Positions 44,656 to 52,806 of a stretch of 64,000 nucleotides of DNA are shown piece after piece. Each line of letters starts with the position of its first letter. Positions within the stretch are counted from its first letter, which is position 1. The notes under the pieces were generated by a model. That model was given only the letters and a program-made list of their open reading frames with translations, ran no database searches and was not told where the DNA came from. The stretch covers positions 1-64,000 of the forward strand of contig NZ_JMLE01000009.1 of the NCBI RefSeq assembly GCF_000685965.1, in the 5' to 3' direction. The position numbers and the translations under genes are program-made. The stretch is from Arthrobacter sp. UNC362MFTsu5.1 (GTDB lineage Bacteria; Actinomycetota; Actinomycetes; Actinomycetales; Micrococcaceae).

Positions 44656-45695
44656 GGCATCTCCTTAGGATGGGTCACTGAGTTACGTTCAATCAGAGGG
44701 CAGTCCATTAGCTCGACCCGGCCATCGGGTTCCGCGTCCTGGAGAATAAGTTCCACCGCGCGCCGGCCCATGGCGACGAATGGCAGCTCAAACGTGGTCA
44801 GGCCCGGCCTCAGGAATGGTGCCAGCGTTGCCTGATTATCGAAACCCACAATAGAGACGTCCCGAGGGATGGACAGACCTAAATCCGAAACCGCTTGATA
44901 GGCGCCCCAGGCGCCACGGTCGTTGGCGCAGAAAATTGCGGTTGGCTGCTTGGTACCGGTCAGCAGCTCCATCGCGTACCGGTACCCGTCTTCCTCGCCG
45001 CCCCCACCGAAGCGCACCAGATCCGGGTCCACGTCCAGGCCCGACTCCCGAAGGGCCTTGGCGTAGCCCTCATAACGGCCGACAGCAGCAGGCAGCCCGC
45101 TTTCCAAGGTCTCGATGTTGATCAGCCCGATTTTGGAATGCCCGGCCGCCAGCAGCCGGCGAGTTGCTGCGTAACCGCCCTTTACTTCGTCGGGGGCGAC
45201 GCTCGGGAATCGCCCCGCCCGGTCCTGGGAGTTCAGCACCACCGACTTCACACCCGCCAGAGCCTCCGGGACATCCAGCACCCGGTGATACATGGCGGCG
45301 TAAACCACCCCGGCTACCTTGTAGGAAAGCATGGCATCCAGGGATGCGGCCTCGAGCTCCTTGTCGCCGCCAGTGTTCACTGCCAGCAGGAGGAGCCCGT
45401 CTTCCCAGGCCCGCTGCTGCGCCCCTTCGATAATGGCCCCAGCGAAGGGAGTGGTGGCTACGGTGTCGCCAATGAAGCCGATCATGCCGGCCACCCCGTC
45501 GCGGAGAACCTTGGCGTGTGCGTTGGTGCGGTACCCCAGCCGATCCACAGCCTCGCGAACCCGCCGGCGGGTGTCCTCGGAGAAGCGCGACCCGGAAGCC
45601 GAATTCAACACCAACGACACTGTCGCCTGCGAAACCCCGGCAGCAGCCGCGACATCATGCATCGTCGGTCCAGACTTCGGCCGCGATCCAGCCAT
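44652..45695 (-). CDS. LacI-family transcriptional regulator (fructan operon)
   Basis: A 347-residue repressor. TMHDVAAAAGVSQATVSLVLNSASGSRFSEDTRRRVREAVDRLGY is the helix-turn-helix and hinge. The effector domain is complete, with FCANDRGAWGAYQAVSDLGLSIPRDVSIVGFDNQ. It is the first gene of the operon it is presumed to control and starts 31 bases downstream of a good operator; GGGAGG precedes ATG. The inducer is expected to be a fructan fragment or sucrose. Confidence 0.92.
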   Translation of the reverse strand: MAGSRPKSGPTMHDVAAAAGVSQATVSLVLNSASGSRFSEDTRRRVREAVDRLGYRTNAHAKVLRDGVAGMIGFIGDTVATTPFAGAIIEGAQQRAWEDGLLLLAVNTGGDKELEAASLDAMLSYKVAGVVYAAMYHRVLDVPEALAGVKSVVLNSQDRAGRFPSVAPDEVKGGYAATRRLLAAGHSKIGLINIETLESGLPAAVGRYEGYAKALRESGLDVDPDLVRFGGGGEEDGYRYAMELLTGTKQPTAIFCANDRGAWGAYQAVSDLGLSIPRDVSIVGFDNQATLAPFLRPGLTTFELPFVAMGRRAVELILQDAEPDGRVELMDCPLIERNSVTHPKEMP

Positions 45696-45725
45696 GGGTA
45701 CCTCCCTGGGCCTTAGATAATTTGT

Positions 45726-45743
45726 GAGTTATTCGTATAACTC
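45726..45743. promoter_or_regulatory. LacI-family operator, fructan operon
   Basis: GAGTTATTCGTATAACTC: a dyad with perfect 7-bp arms around TCGT, with the central CG of LacI sites, 31 bases before the regulator ATG. A TTATCT box downstream could be the -10. Confidence 0.75.
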
Positions 45744-46363
45744 CCGATGAACTGTATCGCCCATCACATCAGCCGTCAACACCTGCAGCGACAGCGGGCA
45801 GGGGGCCGGCAGACAGTCAGGCTTATTCCGCTGCTCTGCACAGGCCGGAGACCCCGGCTTTAGACACGCACGGGCGCTGCATCAGGTGGTCCAAAGATCA
45901 GCCCTGCGTGCCCGCCCACGGCCCGCGGGGACAAAGGCGGGCCGCGGGCGGGGCCCGGGCCGCGCAGCACGCGACGCGGATTAGCCCGGCGGCCCTGTGC
46001 CGCACTCCCCTAAGCTTCCGGAACAGGTTCGATGAATCGACGAAGCCACCGCGGCTGCAGCAGTCTTCGCGGACGAAACCTGCAAAGCGGAACAAGGGCA
46101 ACTCCTTCCGCCACTCATCCACGACCTCGCGAGCCGGGAGCAGGCATCACCCAATTCTCGCGGCTGACTGGAATCTGGCTCATTTGCCCACCGGGCGGGG
46201 GCAAAAGGTCCACCCGCAGGACGCCGGGCAGAACACCTAGGAATCCGCCGGGGCCAATGCCCCCAAAGGAAACATGCCGGGAAGTAGATCCGACCCGCCC
46301 CCGGCCCATCCGGTCCTCATCTGTTTCACCAGGCCCAATCCTTGCAAATCTTCAGGAGGGGTA
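45744..46363. other. Intergenic region, no supported gene
   Basis: A very GC-rich part (45900-46000) is followed by mixed sequence. A 74-residue minus-strand frame (45898-46122; starts MDEWRKELPLFRFAGF) has an ordinary-looking N-terminus but turns low-complexity, and I cannot support it. Confidence 0.35.
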
Positions 46364-46392
46364 TTGCATTTACTAGACGACCGGTCTATTCT
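46364..46392 (+). promoter_or_regulatory. TetR promoter with operator in the spacer
   Basis: TTGCAT (46364-46369), 17 bases, TATTCT (46387-46392). TAGACGACCGGTCTA (46374-46388) fills the spacer; TAGAC and GTCTA are a perfect 5-bp dyad. The same 15-mer occurs at 47058. Confidence 0.78.
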
Positions 46393-46422
46393 CGAGTAAT
46401 CACCCCGAGCAAAGGACAAGAG

Positions 46423-46992
46423 ATGAGCACGGACACCAAGGAACGAATTGCCAGCACCGCACTGGATCTCTTCCACGCAAACGGCTATTCGGCAACCGGC
46501 GTCCTGGACATCACCAGAGCGGCCGGAGTTCCCAAGGGCTCCTTCTATCACTTTTTCGAAAGCAAAGAAGCCCTCGCTGTTGAAACTGTGCGGCTCTACG
46601 AGGCAACCATCAAGTATGAGCTGCTCGAGACGGCGCAGGCATCTCCCCTGGGAAGGATCCGGGCACATCTGTCCTACATCACCAAAATGGCGGAAGCCGA
46701 GAACTTCCAGCGAGGCTGCCTATTGGGCAACTTCTCCAACGAAATGCCATCCCAGAGCGCGGCCGTCACAGCGGTAGTCGAACAGTCCCTGGAACTCTGG
46801 ACAGACAAGCTTGCGGCGGCCATCGCTGCAGCACAAACTGAAGGGGAGATCGCCAATCGCAGCGATCCGCAGCGGCTCGCCGGCTTCATCATCGCCAGCT
46901 TCGAAGGCGCCGTCGCACGCTCCAAACTGACCCGTTCACGGACGCCGCTCGACGGGTTCCTGGAAACCGTCTATTCCGACATCCTGGCCTAG
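46423..46992 (+). CDS. TetR-family repressor of the 47-51 kb operon
   Basis: A 189-residue regulator. RIASTALDLFHANGYSATGVLDITRAAGVPKGSFYHFFESKEALAVETV is the DNA-binding domain; GCLLGNFSNEMPSQS with a single Cys near residue 103 is like the redox/electrophile-sensing TetR group around NemR, where a Cys in this area is the sensor. ATG 46423 follows AAAGGACAAGAG. Identical operators before this gene and the next operon indicate autoregulation and control of 47096-51314. Confidence 0.92.
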   Translation: MSTDTKERIASTALDLFHANGYSATGVLDITRAAGVPKGSFYHFFESKEALAVETVRLYEATIKYELLETAQASPLGRIRAHLSYITKMAEAENFQRGCLLGNFSNEMPSQSAAVTAVVEQSLELWTDKLAAAIAAAQTEGEIANRSDPQRLAGFIIASFEGAVARSKLTRSRTPLDGFLETVYSDILA

Positions 46993-47057
46993 GCGCAGGC
47001 CCCACCCTGACGCCAAGCTCTTTTCCTCCCCTTTCACCACACTTTCTGCTCCATCAC

Positions 47058-47072
47058 TAGACGACCGGTCTA
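47058..47072 (+). promoter_or_regulatory. TetR operator before the hydrolase operon
   Basis: TAGACGACCGGTCTA, identical to the 15-mer in the TetR promoter, 23 bases before the hydrolase ATG. It links the regulator to this operon. Confidence 0.8.
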
Positions 47073-47095
47073 CTGCAAATTCGAAAGGCTCTTCC

Positions 47096-47938
47096 ATGTC
47101 CCAGTACACAACCCCCAACCTCGCCATCAGGGGAAGCAACGCTACAACGTACGCTTACCGCCGCTTCGGCAAAACCGGAACCACACCCATCGTGTTTTTC
47201 CAGCATTTCCGCGGCAATCTCGACAGCTGGGATCCTGCTCTTGTTGACAGCATCGCCGCCGAGCGGGAAGTCATCCTGTTCGATGCCAGCGGAGTGGCAC
47301 TCTCCAATGGCGCGACACCTGCCACGTTCAAGGAGTTCGGCCGCGATGCGCTGAGCTTCATCGACGCCCTCGGCCTGGACGAGGTCGACCTGTTTGGCTT
47401 CTCCATCGGCGGCTTCGTGGCCCAGGAGGTCGCCCTGCAGCGCCCACACCTGGTCCGCCGCATCATCCTCGCCGGCACCGGCCCCGAAGGCGGACGCGAC
47501 ATGCACGGCTGGACAGATGAACCAAGGGCACACGCCCTGAAGGATGTGCAGGACGCCGGCGACATCCACTTCCTCTTCTTCAACTCATCGACCGAAAGCA
47601 GAGTCAGGGGCGAAGAATTCATCAGCCGCATCTTTACCCGTACCGAGGGCCGGGACGCCGACGTTTCCCTGGCAGCCCGGGACGCACAAGCCGCCGCGAT
47701 CATCGAATGGGGCATCCAGGATCCAGCCAAACTGACCCGTCTGGCCTCCATCAAAGCCCCCACCCTTGTGGCAAACGGCGACAACGACCTCATGGTGCCC
47801 ACCCCCAACTCCTATCTTCTGGCCGGCCACATCCCCCACGCCGAACTCAGCATCTACCCGAACGCCAACCACGGATTCCTCTTCCAGTACCCGCACGAAT
47901 TCGCCGCTGAAGTCCTGGCATTCCTCGCAAAGAACTAA
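47096..47938 (+). CDS. Alpha/beta hydrolase (paralogue of the 31-kb hydrolase)
   Basis: A 280-residue hydrolase. Nucleophile Ser in FGFSIGGFVAQE near residue 104, acid in NGDNDLMVP near 228, His in NANHGFLFQ near 258. As in the 31-kb copy the oxyanion loop lacks HGG (it reads FFQHFRGN) and TGPEGGRD follows the nucleophile helix. It opens the operon and follows AAAGG. The pair looks like an old duplication with separate regulators. Substrate unknown. Confidence 0.9.
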   Translation: MSQYTTPNLAIRGSNATTYAYRRFGKTGTTPIVFFQHFRGNLDSWDPALVDSIAAEREVILFDASGVALSNGATPATFKEFGRDALSFIDALGLDEVDLFGFSIGGFVAQEVALQRPHLVRRIILAGTGPEGGRDMHGWTDEPRAHALKDVQDAGDIHFLFFNSSTESRVRGEEFISRIFTRTEGRDADVSLAARDAQAAAIIEWGIQDPAKLTRLASIKAPTLVANGDNDLMVPTPNSYLLAGHIPHAELSIYPNANHGFLFQYPHEFAAEVLAFLAKN

Positions 47939-47981
47939 CCCCTCCTTTTTCCAACCCACTCCCAACCACCAGGACAAAAGA

Positions 47982-48287
47982 ATGCAGACAAAAATCACCC
48001 TCATCATCAACAACCCCAAGACGCCGGAAAGCTTCGAGCACCACGTCCCCGCACTCCTGACCCTGGCCAAGGACCTGCCGGAACTAATCCGGGTCGAGTC
48101 GGCCAAAGTCTGGCCCAAGGAGGATTGCACACCAACACCGGCGCACCGGACTTTGGACCTCTACTTCCCCAACTACGAATCAGCCTCCCGGGCCGTCGCC
48201 ACACCTCAAGCCGGCGCATTCTTCGAAAAACTCTCGGCCGCCGGCGGAACCTTCACCGGCCTGTTCTCCAAACTCGACGCCCACTAA
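47982..48287 (+). CDS. EthD-family protein (small, ferredoxin-like)
   Basis: A 101-residue single-domain protein starting at the ATG at 47982 with AGGACAAAAG upstream. TPESFEHHVPALLTLAKDLPELIRVESAKVW and LDLYFPNYESASRAVATPQAGAFFEKL fit the EthD/dimeric alpha-beta barrel family. It sits 43 bases after the hydrolase gene, an order also seen at 31005-32706, where a larger version is present. Likely a homodimer that binds or isomerises a small organic substrate. Confidence 0.82.
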   Translation: MQTKITLIINNPKTPESFEHHVPALLTLAKDLPELIRVESAKVWPKEDCTPTPAHRTLDLYFPNYESASRAVATPQAGAFFEKLSAAGGTFTGLFSKLDAH

Positions 48288-48422
48288 CACCGCCCTTTCC
48301 CCGGATCCCACTCTGATACCGGTGTCCGGGCGGCTGGCAGCACACGTCGACCTCGACTTGATCCCAGCTGCCCCTCCCCCTCCAGCACTACGTCACGCAG
48401 AAAAACCACGAAAGAGAAGACC

Positions 48423-49151
48423 ATGAACGACCTCCTTGAATTTGTCTTGGCCAAGCACGGCAGCGCACAGCCCTGGGAAGGAGCCCCAAGTGTCTCGGCG
48501 AAGGTCCGCGTCCACGGCGTCTTCTGGCCCTTCAAAGGCCAGCCGGACCTGCTCGGTGATGTAACCGTGACAGCGGACCTCGCCCGGCAGCGGATCAGCA
48601 TCACGCCCTTCGGGCCAGGACGGACCCTGCACTTTGACGCCGTCCGGGACCTGGTCACCATCACCGATGGTGCGGGCACAGTTGTGGACAGCCTTTCGGA
48701 GCCCCGCCGCAGCATGGCCGACTACCAGGGCGACACCCAGTGGTCACCGACCCAGATGGGCTACTTCATTTCCTACGCCACCTGGACCTATCTCGCAGAA
48801 CCGTTGCTCTTCACGCTCCCCGGAGTCCAGACCCGTGAAATCGATCCCTGGGACGAAGACGGCGAGACGTGGCGGCGGCTCGAGGTGACCTTCCCGGACT
48901 CCATCCACAGCCACAGCACAGTCCAGACCTACTACTTCGACTCCGAAACCGGACTGCAGCGGCGGATGGACTACGACGTCGAAGTCAATGGCTGGGCGGA
49001 AGTCGCCCATTACACCTCCGAGCACAAAGACTTCCAGGGGCTGACAGCTCCCACCCGCCGCCGGGTCCTGCTCCGCGACAAGGACAACAACGCCATCCAC
49101 AGCTTCGCCGCCATCCTCCTGGACCTCCACGACCTCCGACCCGCCAACTGA
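48423..49151 (+). CDS. Conserved hypothetical protein
   Basis: A 242-residue protein. It has a regular pattern of strands and a C-terminal half (YYFDSETGLQRRMDYDVEVNGWAEVAHYTSEHKDFQGLTAPTRRRVLLRD) that looks like an eleven-strand LolA/LppX-type beta fold, but without a signal peptide, so cytoplasmic. I recognise the sequence type from operons with VOC and hydrolase genes but no function is known. It follows the EthD-like gene by 135 bases with a weak GAAAGAGAAG ribosome site, and is the third gene of the TetR operon. Confidence 0.75.
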   Translation: MNDLLEFVLAKHGSAQPWEGAPSVSAKVRVHGVFWPFKGQPDLLGDVTVTADLARQRISITPFGPGRTLHFDAVRDLVTITDGAGTVVDSLSEPRRSMADYQGDTQWSPTQMGYFISYATWTYLAEPLLFTLPGVQTREIDPWDEDGETWRRLEVTFPDSIHSHSTVQTYYFDSETGLQRRMDYDVEVNGWAEVAHYTSEHKDFQGLTAPTRRRVLLRDKDNNAIHSFAAILLDLHDLRPAN

Positions 49152-49194
49152 CACCCACCCACCCGCAAGACAACAACCCACCAAGGAGCACCAA

Positions 49195-49872
49195 ATGTCC
49201 ATCCCCGCCACGGAAATCCTGAAGAACGCCCTCGACCACGCCGCCACCGACCACGGCGTCTACGAAGCCGACATCCTCGGCGGCGTCCACGACGCCGAAT
49301 GGCCCAGCTGGTACGCGGACCACATGACCCGGACACTGGCCGACGCCGGCTACAGCCTCAACGGGCCCGGCGGAAACGGCAGCACGCAAGCCACAACAGC
49401 CCAAGCGCAGGCCGCAGGAACCACCGCCCTGGAGCTCAAGCTCGAAGTCCTCGTCCTCCCCGTCACAGACGTCGACCGGGCCAAAGACTTCTACGAGAAG
49501 GCCGGTTTCCGCCTCGACGCCGACTTCAACATCAGCGACGAACTGCGAATCATCCAACTCACCCCTCCGGGCTCGGAGATGTCGATCATCTTCGGCACAG
49601 GCGTCACCGACTCAACACCAGGCTCGGTCCAGAACCTTCACCTGATCGTGAAAGACATCATCGCCGCGCAGGCAGACCTGCACACCCGCGGGATCGACAT
49701 CAGCGAAGTCTGGCACGACGCCGACGGGCTCTTCCACAGGCCCGGCGGACGAAACCGCGTCAGCGGCCCCTCCCCCGACCGGGCCGACTACGGCTCCTTC
49801 GCCTCCTTCAGCGACCCGGACGGCAACGGCTGGTTCCTTCAGGAAGTCCTCACCCGGGCGCCCGGACGATGA
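49195..49872 (+). CDS. VOC family protein with a helical N-terminal extension
   Basis: A 225-residue protein in two parts. Residues 1-45 (LKNALDHAATDHGVYEADILGGVHDAEWPSWYADHMTRTL) form a helical region of the kind seen at the C-terminus of some SnoaL/VOC proteins; after an Ala/Thr/Gln linker residues 82-222 are a full VOC domain (LEVLVLPVTDVDRAKDFYEKAGFRLD ... SFSDPDGNGWFLQEV), with the usual Glu metal ligand in the last strand. The next gene overlaps by four bases (ATGA). Confidence 0.85.
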   Translation: MSIPATEILKNALDHAATDHGVYEADILGGVHDAEWPSWYADHMTRTLADAGYSLNGPGGNGSTQATTAQAQAAGTTALELKLEVLVLPVTDVDRAKDFYEKAGFRLDADFNISDELRIIQLTPPGSEMSIIFGTGVTDSTPGSVQNLHLIVKDIIAAQADLHTRGIDISEVWHDADGLFHRPGGRNRVSGPSPDRADYGSFASFSDPDGNGWFLQEVLTRAPGR

Positions 49873-51314
49873 GCGCGGCCAGTACCGCAGAGTACGACCT
49901 GATCATCCTCGGCGGAGGTGCAGTCGGTGAAAACATCGCCGACCGCGCCGTCCAGGGCGGCCTCACCGCCCTCATCGTAGAGAACGAACTCGTCGGCGGA
50001 GAGTGCTCCTACTGGGCCTGCATGCCCTCAAAGGCACTGCTGCGTTCCGCTCAGGCACTGCGCGCAGCCCGGCAGCTTCCCGGCGCGGCCGAAGCCATTA
50101 CCGGACAGCTGAACGTCGAAGCTGTGCTGGCACGGCGGGACTACTACACCAGCAACTGGTCCGACGCCGGACAGGTCCAATGGCTCAACAGCGCCGGGAT
50201 TGGGCTGATCCGCGGGCATGGCCGGATCACCGGCACCAAAAAGGTCACCGTCACCGCCGCGGACGGCTCGACGACGGAACTCACCGCCCGGCACGCCGTC
50301 GCCGTGGCCACGGGTTCAGCCGCATTCCTACCGGACATCGAGGGACTGGACGCCGCCCGGCCCTGGACCAGCAGGGAAGCCACCAGCATCAAAACGGTCC
50401 CGGCAAGCCTCGCCATCATCGGCGGCGGCGTAGTCGCGACGGAAATCGCGACAGCTTTCGCGGGGTTCGGGACCACAGTGACCCTGATTGCCCGCAGCGG
50501 TCTCCTTTCCGGCATGGAACCGTTCGCTGGAGAACTGGTTGCCGCGGCCCTCCGTGAGCAGGGAGTGACTCTGCTCCTCGATACCAAAACCAGCAGCGTC
50601 CACCGCGGCAGCACCGGCGTCACCATCGAAACCAGTGACGGCCAGACCATCACAGCCCAGGAAGTGCTCATCGCAACCGGACGCACACCAAACACCCGGG
50701 ATATCGGCCTCGACACCGTTGGTCTCAAACCAGGCGACTGGATAGAAACCGATGACACCCTGCAGGTTCCCGGCCTTGACTGGCTGTACGCCGCCGGCGA
50801 TGTGACAAACCGCGCGCTGCTCACCCACCAAGGAAAATACCAGGCACGCGCGGCCGGGGACGTCACCGCCGCGAGGGCAACCGGGGCGGACGTGATGGAC
50901 GCCCCCTGGGGACGCCACGTGGCAACAGCTGACCATGCCGCGGTACCACAGGTCACATTCACAGACCCCGAGATCGCCTCCGTAGGTCTTACTGCCCAGG
51001 CGGCGGCTAGAGCCGGTTACGACATACGGGTTGTCGACTACGAAATCGGCCACGTCGCCGGTGCCGGGTTACACGCCGAGGGCTACAAGGGCACCGCCCG
51101 AATGGTCGTCGATGAAGCACGAAAGGTCATCCTCGGCATGACCTTCGTAGGCCCCGATGTCAGCGAACTGCTGCACGCAGCAACCATCGCCATCGTTTCC
51201 GAGGTCCCTCTGAACCGGCTCTGGCACGCTGTCCCCGCCTACCCAACAGTGAGCGAGATATGGCTCCGCCTCCTGGAGACCTACGGCCGACCAGCCCAAC
51301 AGCCATCAGCGTAA
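49869..51314 (+). CDS. Pyridine nucleotide-disulfide oxidoreductase (class I)
   Basis: A 481-residue FAD protein. GGGAVG at residues 15-20 binds FAD; GGECSYWACMPSK contains the redox disulfide C46-C51; IIGGGVVATEIATAFAGFG binds NAD(P); YAAGDVTNRALLTHQGKYQA is the second FAD motif. The C-terminal dimerisation domain keeps HAVPAYPTVSE, which replaces the usual HAHPT active-site segment. The extra residue pattern around the active His suggests a function other than lipoamide or mercury reduction. Last catalytic gene of the TetR operon, coupled by ATGA overlap to the VOC gene. Confidence 0.9.
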   Translation: MSAASTAEYDLIILGGGAVGENIADRAVQGGLTALIVENELVGGECSYWACMPSKALLRSAQALRAARQLPGAAEAITGQLNVEAVLARRDYYTSNWSDAGQVQWLNSAGIGLIRGHGRITGTKKVTVTAADGSTTELTARHAVAVATGSAAFLPDIEGLDAARPWTSREATSIKTVPASLAIIGGGVVATEIATAFAGFGTTVTLIARSGLLSGMEPFAGELVAAALREQGVTLLLDTKTSSVHRGSTGVTIETSDGQTITAQEVLIATGRTPNTRDIGLDTVGLKPGDWIETDDTLQVPGLDWLYAAGDVTNRALLTHQGKYQARAAGDVTAARATGADVMDAPWGRHVATADHAAVPQVTFTDPEIASVGLTAQAAARAGYDIRVVDYEIGHVAGAGLHAEGYKGTARMVVDEARKVILGMTFVGPDVSELLHAATIAIVSEVPLNRLWHAVPAYPTVSEIWLRLLETYGRPAQQPSA

Positions 51315-51416
51315 ACCCCTCCAACCCCCGCTCCCGGTACCGGGAAAATCCCCCGCTACATCAGCTATCCCGACCTGGCCGCACAGAACACGAAGAACGC
51401 GAGAGAGAAGACCCCC

Positions 51417-51530
51417 ATGACTAACCGCCAATCAAACAGAACCCGTAGTCGCCGGCTCGCCGCCCCACGGTCCCACGCCCTTGGAAAGTCATCCACAGCC
51501 CCGACACGCGCCCAGGGCAGGACCGCCTGA
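51417..51530 (+). CDS. Small basic ORF coupled to the DUF3040 gene
   Basis: A 37-residue, Arg-rich frame (MTNRQSNRTRSRRLAAPRS at the start). It has a purine-rich GAGAGAGAAG ribosome site, and its TGA overlaps the next ATG by one base (TGATG). The placement suggests a translationally coupled leader ORF; the peptide itself is not recognised. Confidence 0.4.
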   Translation: MTNRQSNRTRSRRLAAPRSHALGKSSTAPTRAQGRTA

Positions 51531-51931
51531 TGGCACTCACTGAACGAGAACAACAAATGCTGGAGCAACTGGAGAAACAATTCAAGGAAGACGACCCCCA
51601 ATTTGCCCACACAATAGAAACCGCCCCGGGCCCCACCTCTTCCATCCGCCTCATCGTCGGCGGAGTACTCACGACGGTTGCCGGCATCACCCTTCTACTC
51701 TTCGGACTCGCACTCCCGAACCCCGTGGCCAACCTCACCATCGGCCTGACCGGCTTTGCAGTCATGGTCACCGGACTCTACCTGGCGACCAGGAAGCTGT
51801 TCCCAAAACAAGCGCCGGCCTCGAAGAAGACGGAGACAACACGAGACAGCACGGCAACAACACCGAAGGAAGAACCGAAGGACGCCACTAACAACGCCGC
51901 GTGGTGGGCCCTGATGTTCTGGTGGGTCTAG
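51530..51931 (+). CDS. DUF3040 family membrane protein
   Basis: A 133-residue protein. MALTEREQQMLEQLEKQFKEDDPQFA is the diagnostic DUF3040 N-terminus; two membrane helices follow (about 37-58 and 63-83), then a charged Lys/Glu/Thr tail and a final WWALMFWWV. Small actinobacterial membrane protein of unknown function. It starts inside the stop of a small basic ORF. Confidence 0.85.
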   Translation: MALTEREQQMLEQLEKQFKEDDPQFAHTIETAPGPTSSIRLIVGGVLTTVAGITLLLFGLALPNPVANLTIGLTGFAVMVTGLYLATRKLFPKQAPASKKTETTRDSTATTPKEEPKDATNNAAWWALMFWWV

Positions 51932-51957
51932 CTGGCTAGGACTGCCTGAATAGCGGT

Positions 51958-52029
51958 GGATCCAAGGTGGCCTGACACGCCGGGCGTTGCTTGGAGGGGA
52001 GAACTGATCATGGGCGACACCTTGGATCC
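51958..52029. repeat. 12-bp perfect inverted repeat at the IS256 debris
   Basis: GGATCCAAGGTG (51958-51969) and CACCTTGGATCC (52018-52029), 48 bases apart. It lies at the start of the IS256-like fragment and may be the element's terminal repeat brought together with an internal piece, or a hairpin. Confidence 0.5.
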
Positions 52030-52039
52030 CATGGCGACT

Positions 52040-52200
52040 GACGTGTATCAGCAAGAGCTAGCGCAAGGTCCTGGCCCAGGGAGCAGAGCACCGACTTCGC
52101 CGGCACTGACGGGCTGTTGAACCGGCTCACGAAGAACGTTCCGGAGACCGCACTGAAAGCGGAAATGAACGATCACCTCGGATACGAAAGGCACGATGTG
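52040..52200 (+). mobile_element. IS256-family transposase, N-terminal remnant
   Basis: REQSTDFAGTDGLLNRLTKN and VPETALKAEMNDHLGYERHDV, read together, match the N-terminal part of IS256-type (mutator) transposases. The similarity stops at about 52200. An upstream piece is in another frame. A truncated relic. Confidence 0.8.
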
Positions 52201-52449
52201 TCTGCGGACCACCGGAAAAGCACTATCTCCTTCCAGAGTGAAACAACCAAAGAAGTGTCTTCCAGCCGGTCCCTGATCCGGGCAGAGTGCCGGGGCACTT
52301 CATGGCCGGATTTAGGCTCGTTTGCGCGACCGTCGAACTCCCATAGAACCTGTCCGGTTAACCGCACGGTGACGGGGCCTTCTCCGGCACTGTAATCCGG
52401 CAGCCGTCGTGGGTGCGGCCAAGCCGGCAACGGGCAACCGAGCGATATG

Positions 52450-52785
52450 GTTGCCTTCAACATGTGGGCCCCGGAACTGGGGCAGCGCAGATTGCAGTGC
52501 TCGATGATGTCCTGCAGCAGGATGCAGGCTGTTTGGTGGGCGCCTGCCATTGCTCCAGGTAGCGCAGGATTTCCGGCGATTCGTCGTAGAGGGTGCGCAC
52601 CAGGCCGTGGTCGGGGCAGCCGCGTTCGAGCCACACGCGATCATCCCGGATGAGCAGTACCCCGGACAGGCGCCGCGCCTGGGCGAGCGGCGGGTTGGTC
52701 TCGTGGCAGCGGGGGCAAAACGCAGTGACAGACCTGTGGATGCGGTCACCGCGCAGCGGCTGGCCGGTGCCGGGCAGCGCCTACC
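52450..52785 (-). pseudogene. Radical SAM protein (tetraether-synthase-like group) remnant
   Basis: In one minus-strand frame the sequence reads TAFCPRCHETNPPLAQARRL, then SGVLLIRDDRVWLERGCPDHGLVRTLYDESPEILRYLEQW. In the next frame it continues TACILLQDIIEHCNLRCP. This is the N-terminal part of the actinobacterial radical SAM proteins related to archaeal tetraether lipid synthases, but a deletion and frameshift remove about 25 residues before the SAM cluster, and the gene is cut right after the second Cys of the CX3CX2C cluster. There is also no good start codon. The two genes upstream on the same strand usually accompany this family. Confidence 0.75.
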
Positions 52786-52806
52786 GGGAAAAGTACGGTG
52801 ACGGAT

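Noticed and set aside
45898..46240. Two opposed short frames in the gap before the second TetR module
   Set aside because: Codon use and composition are poor after the first 30 residues, neither has a clear start signal, and no family is recognised.
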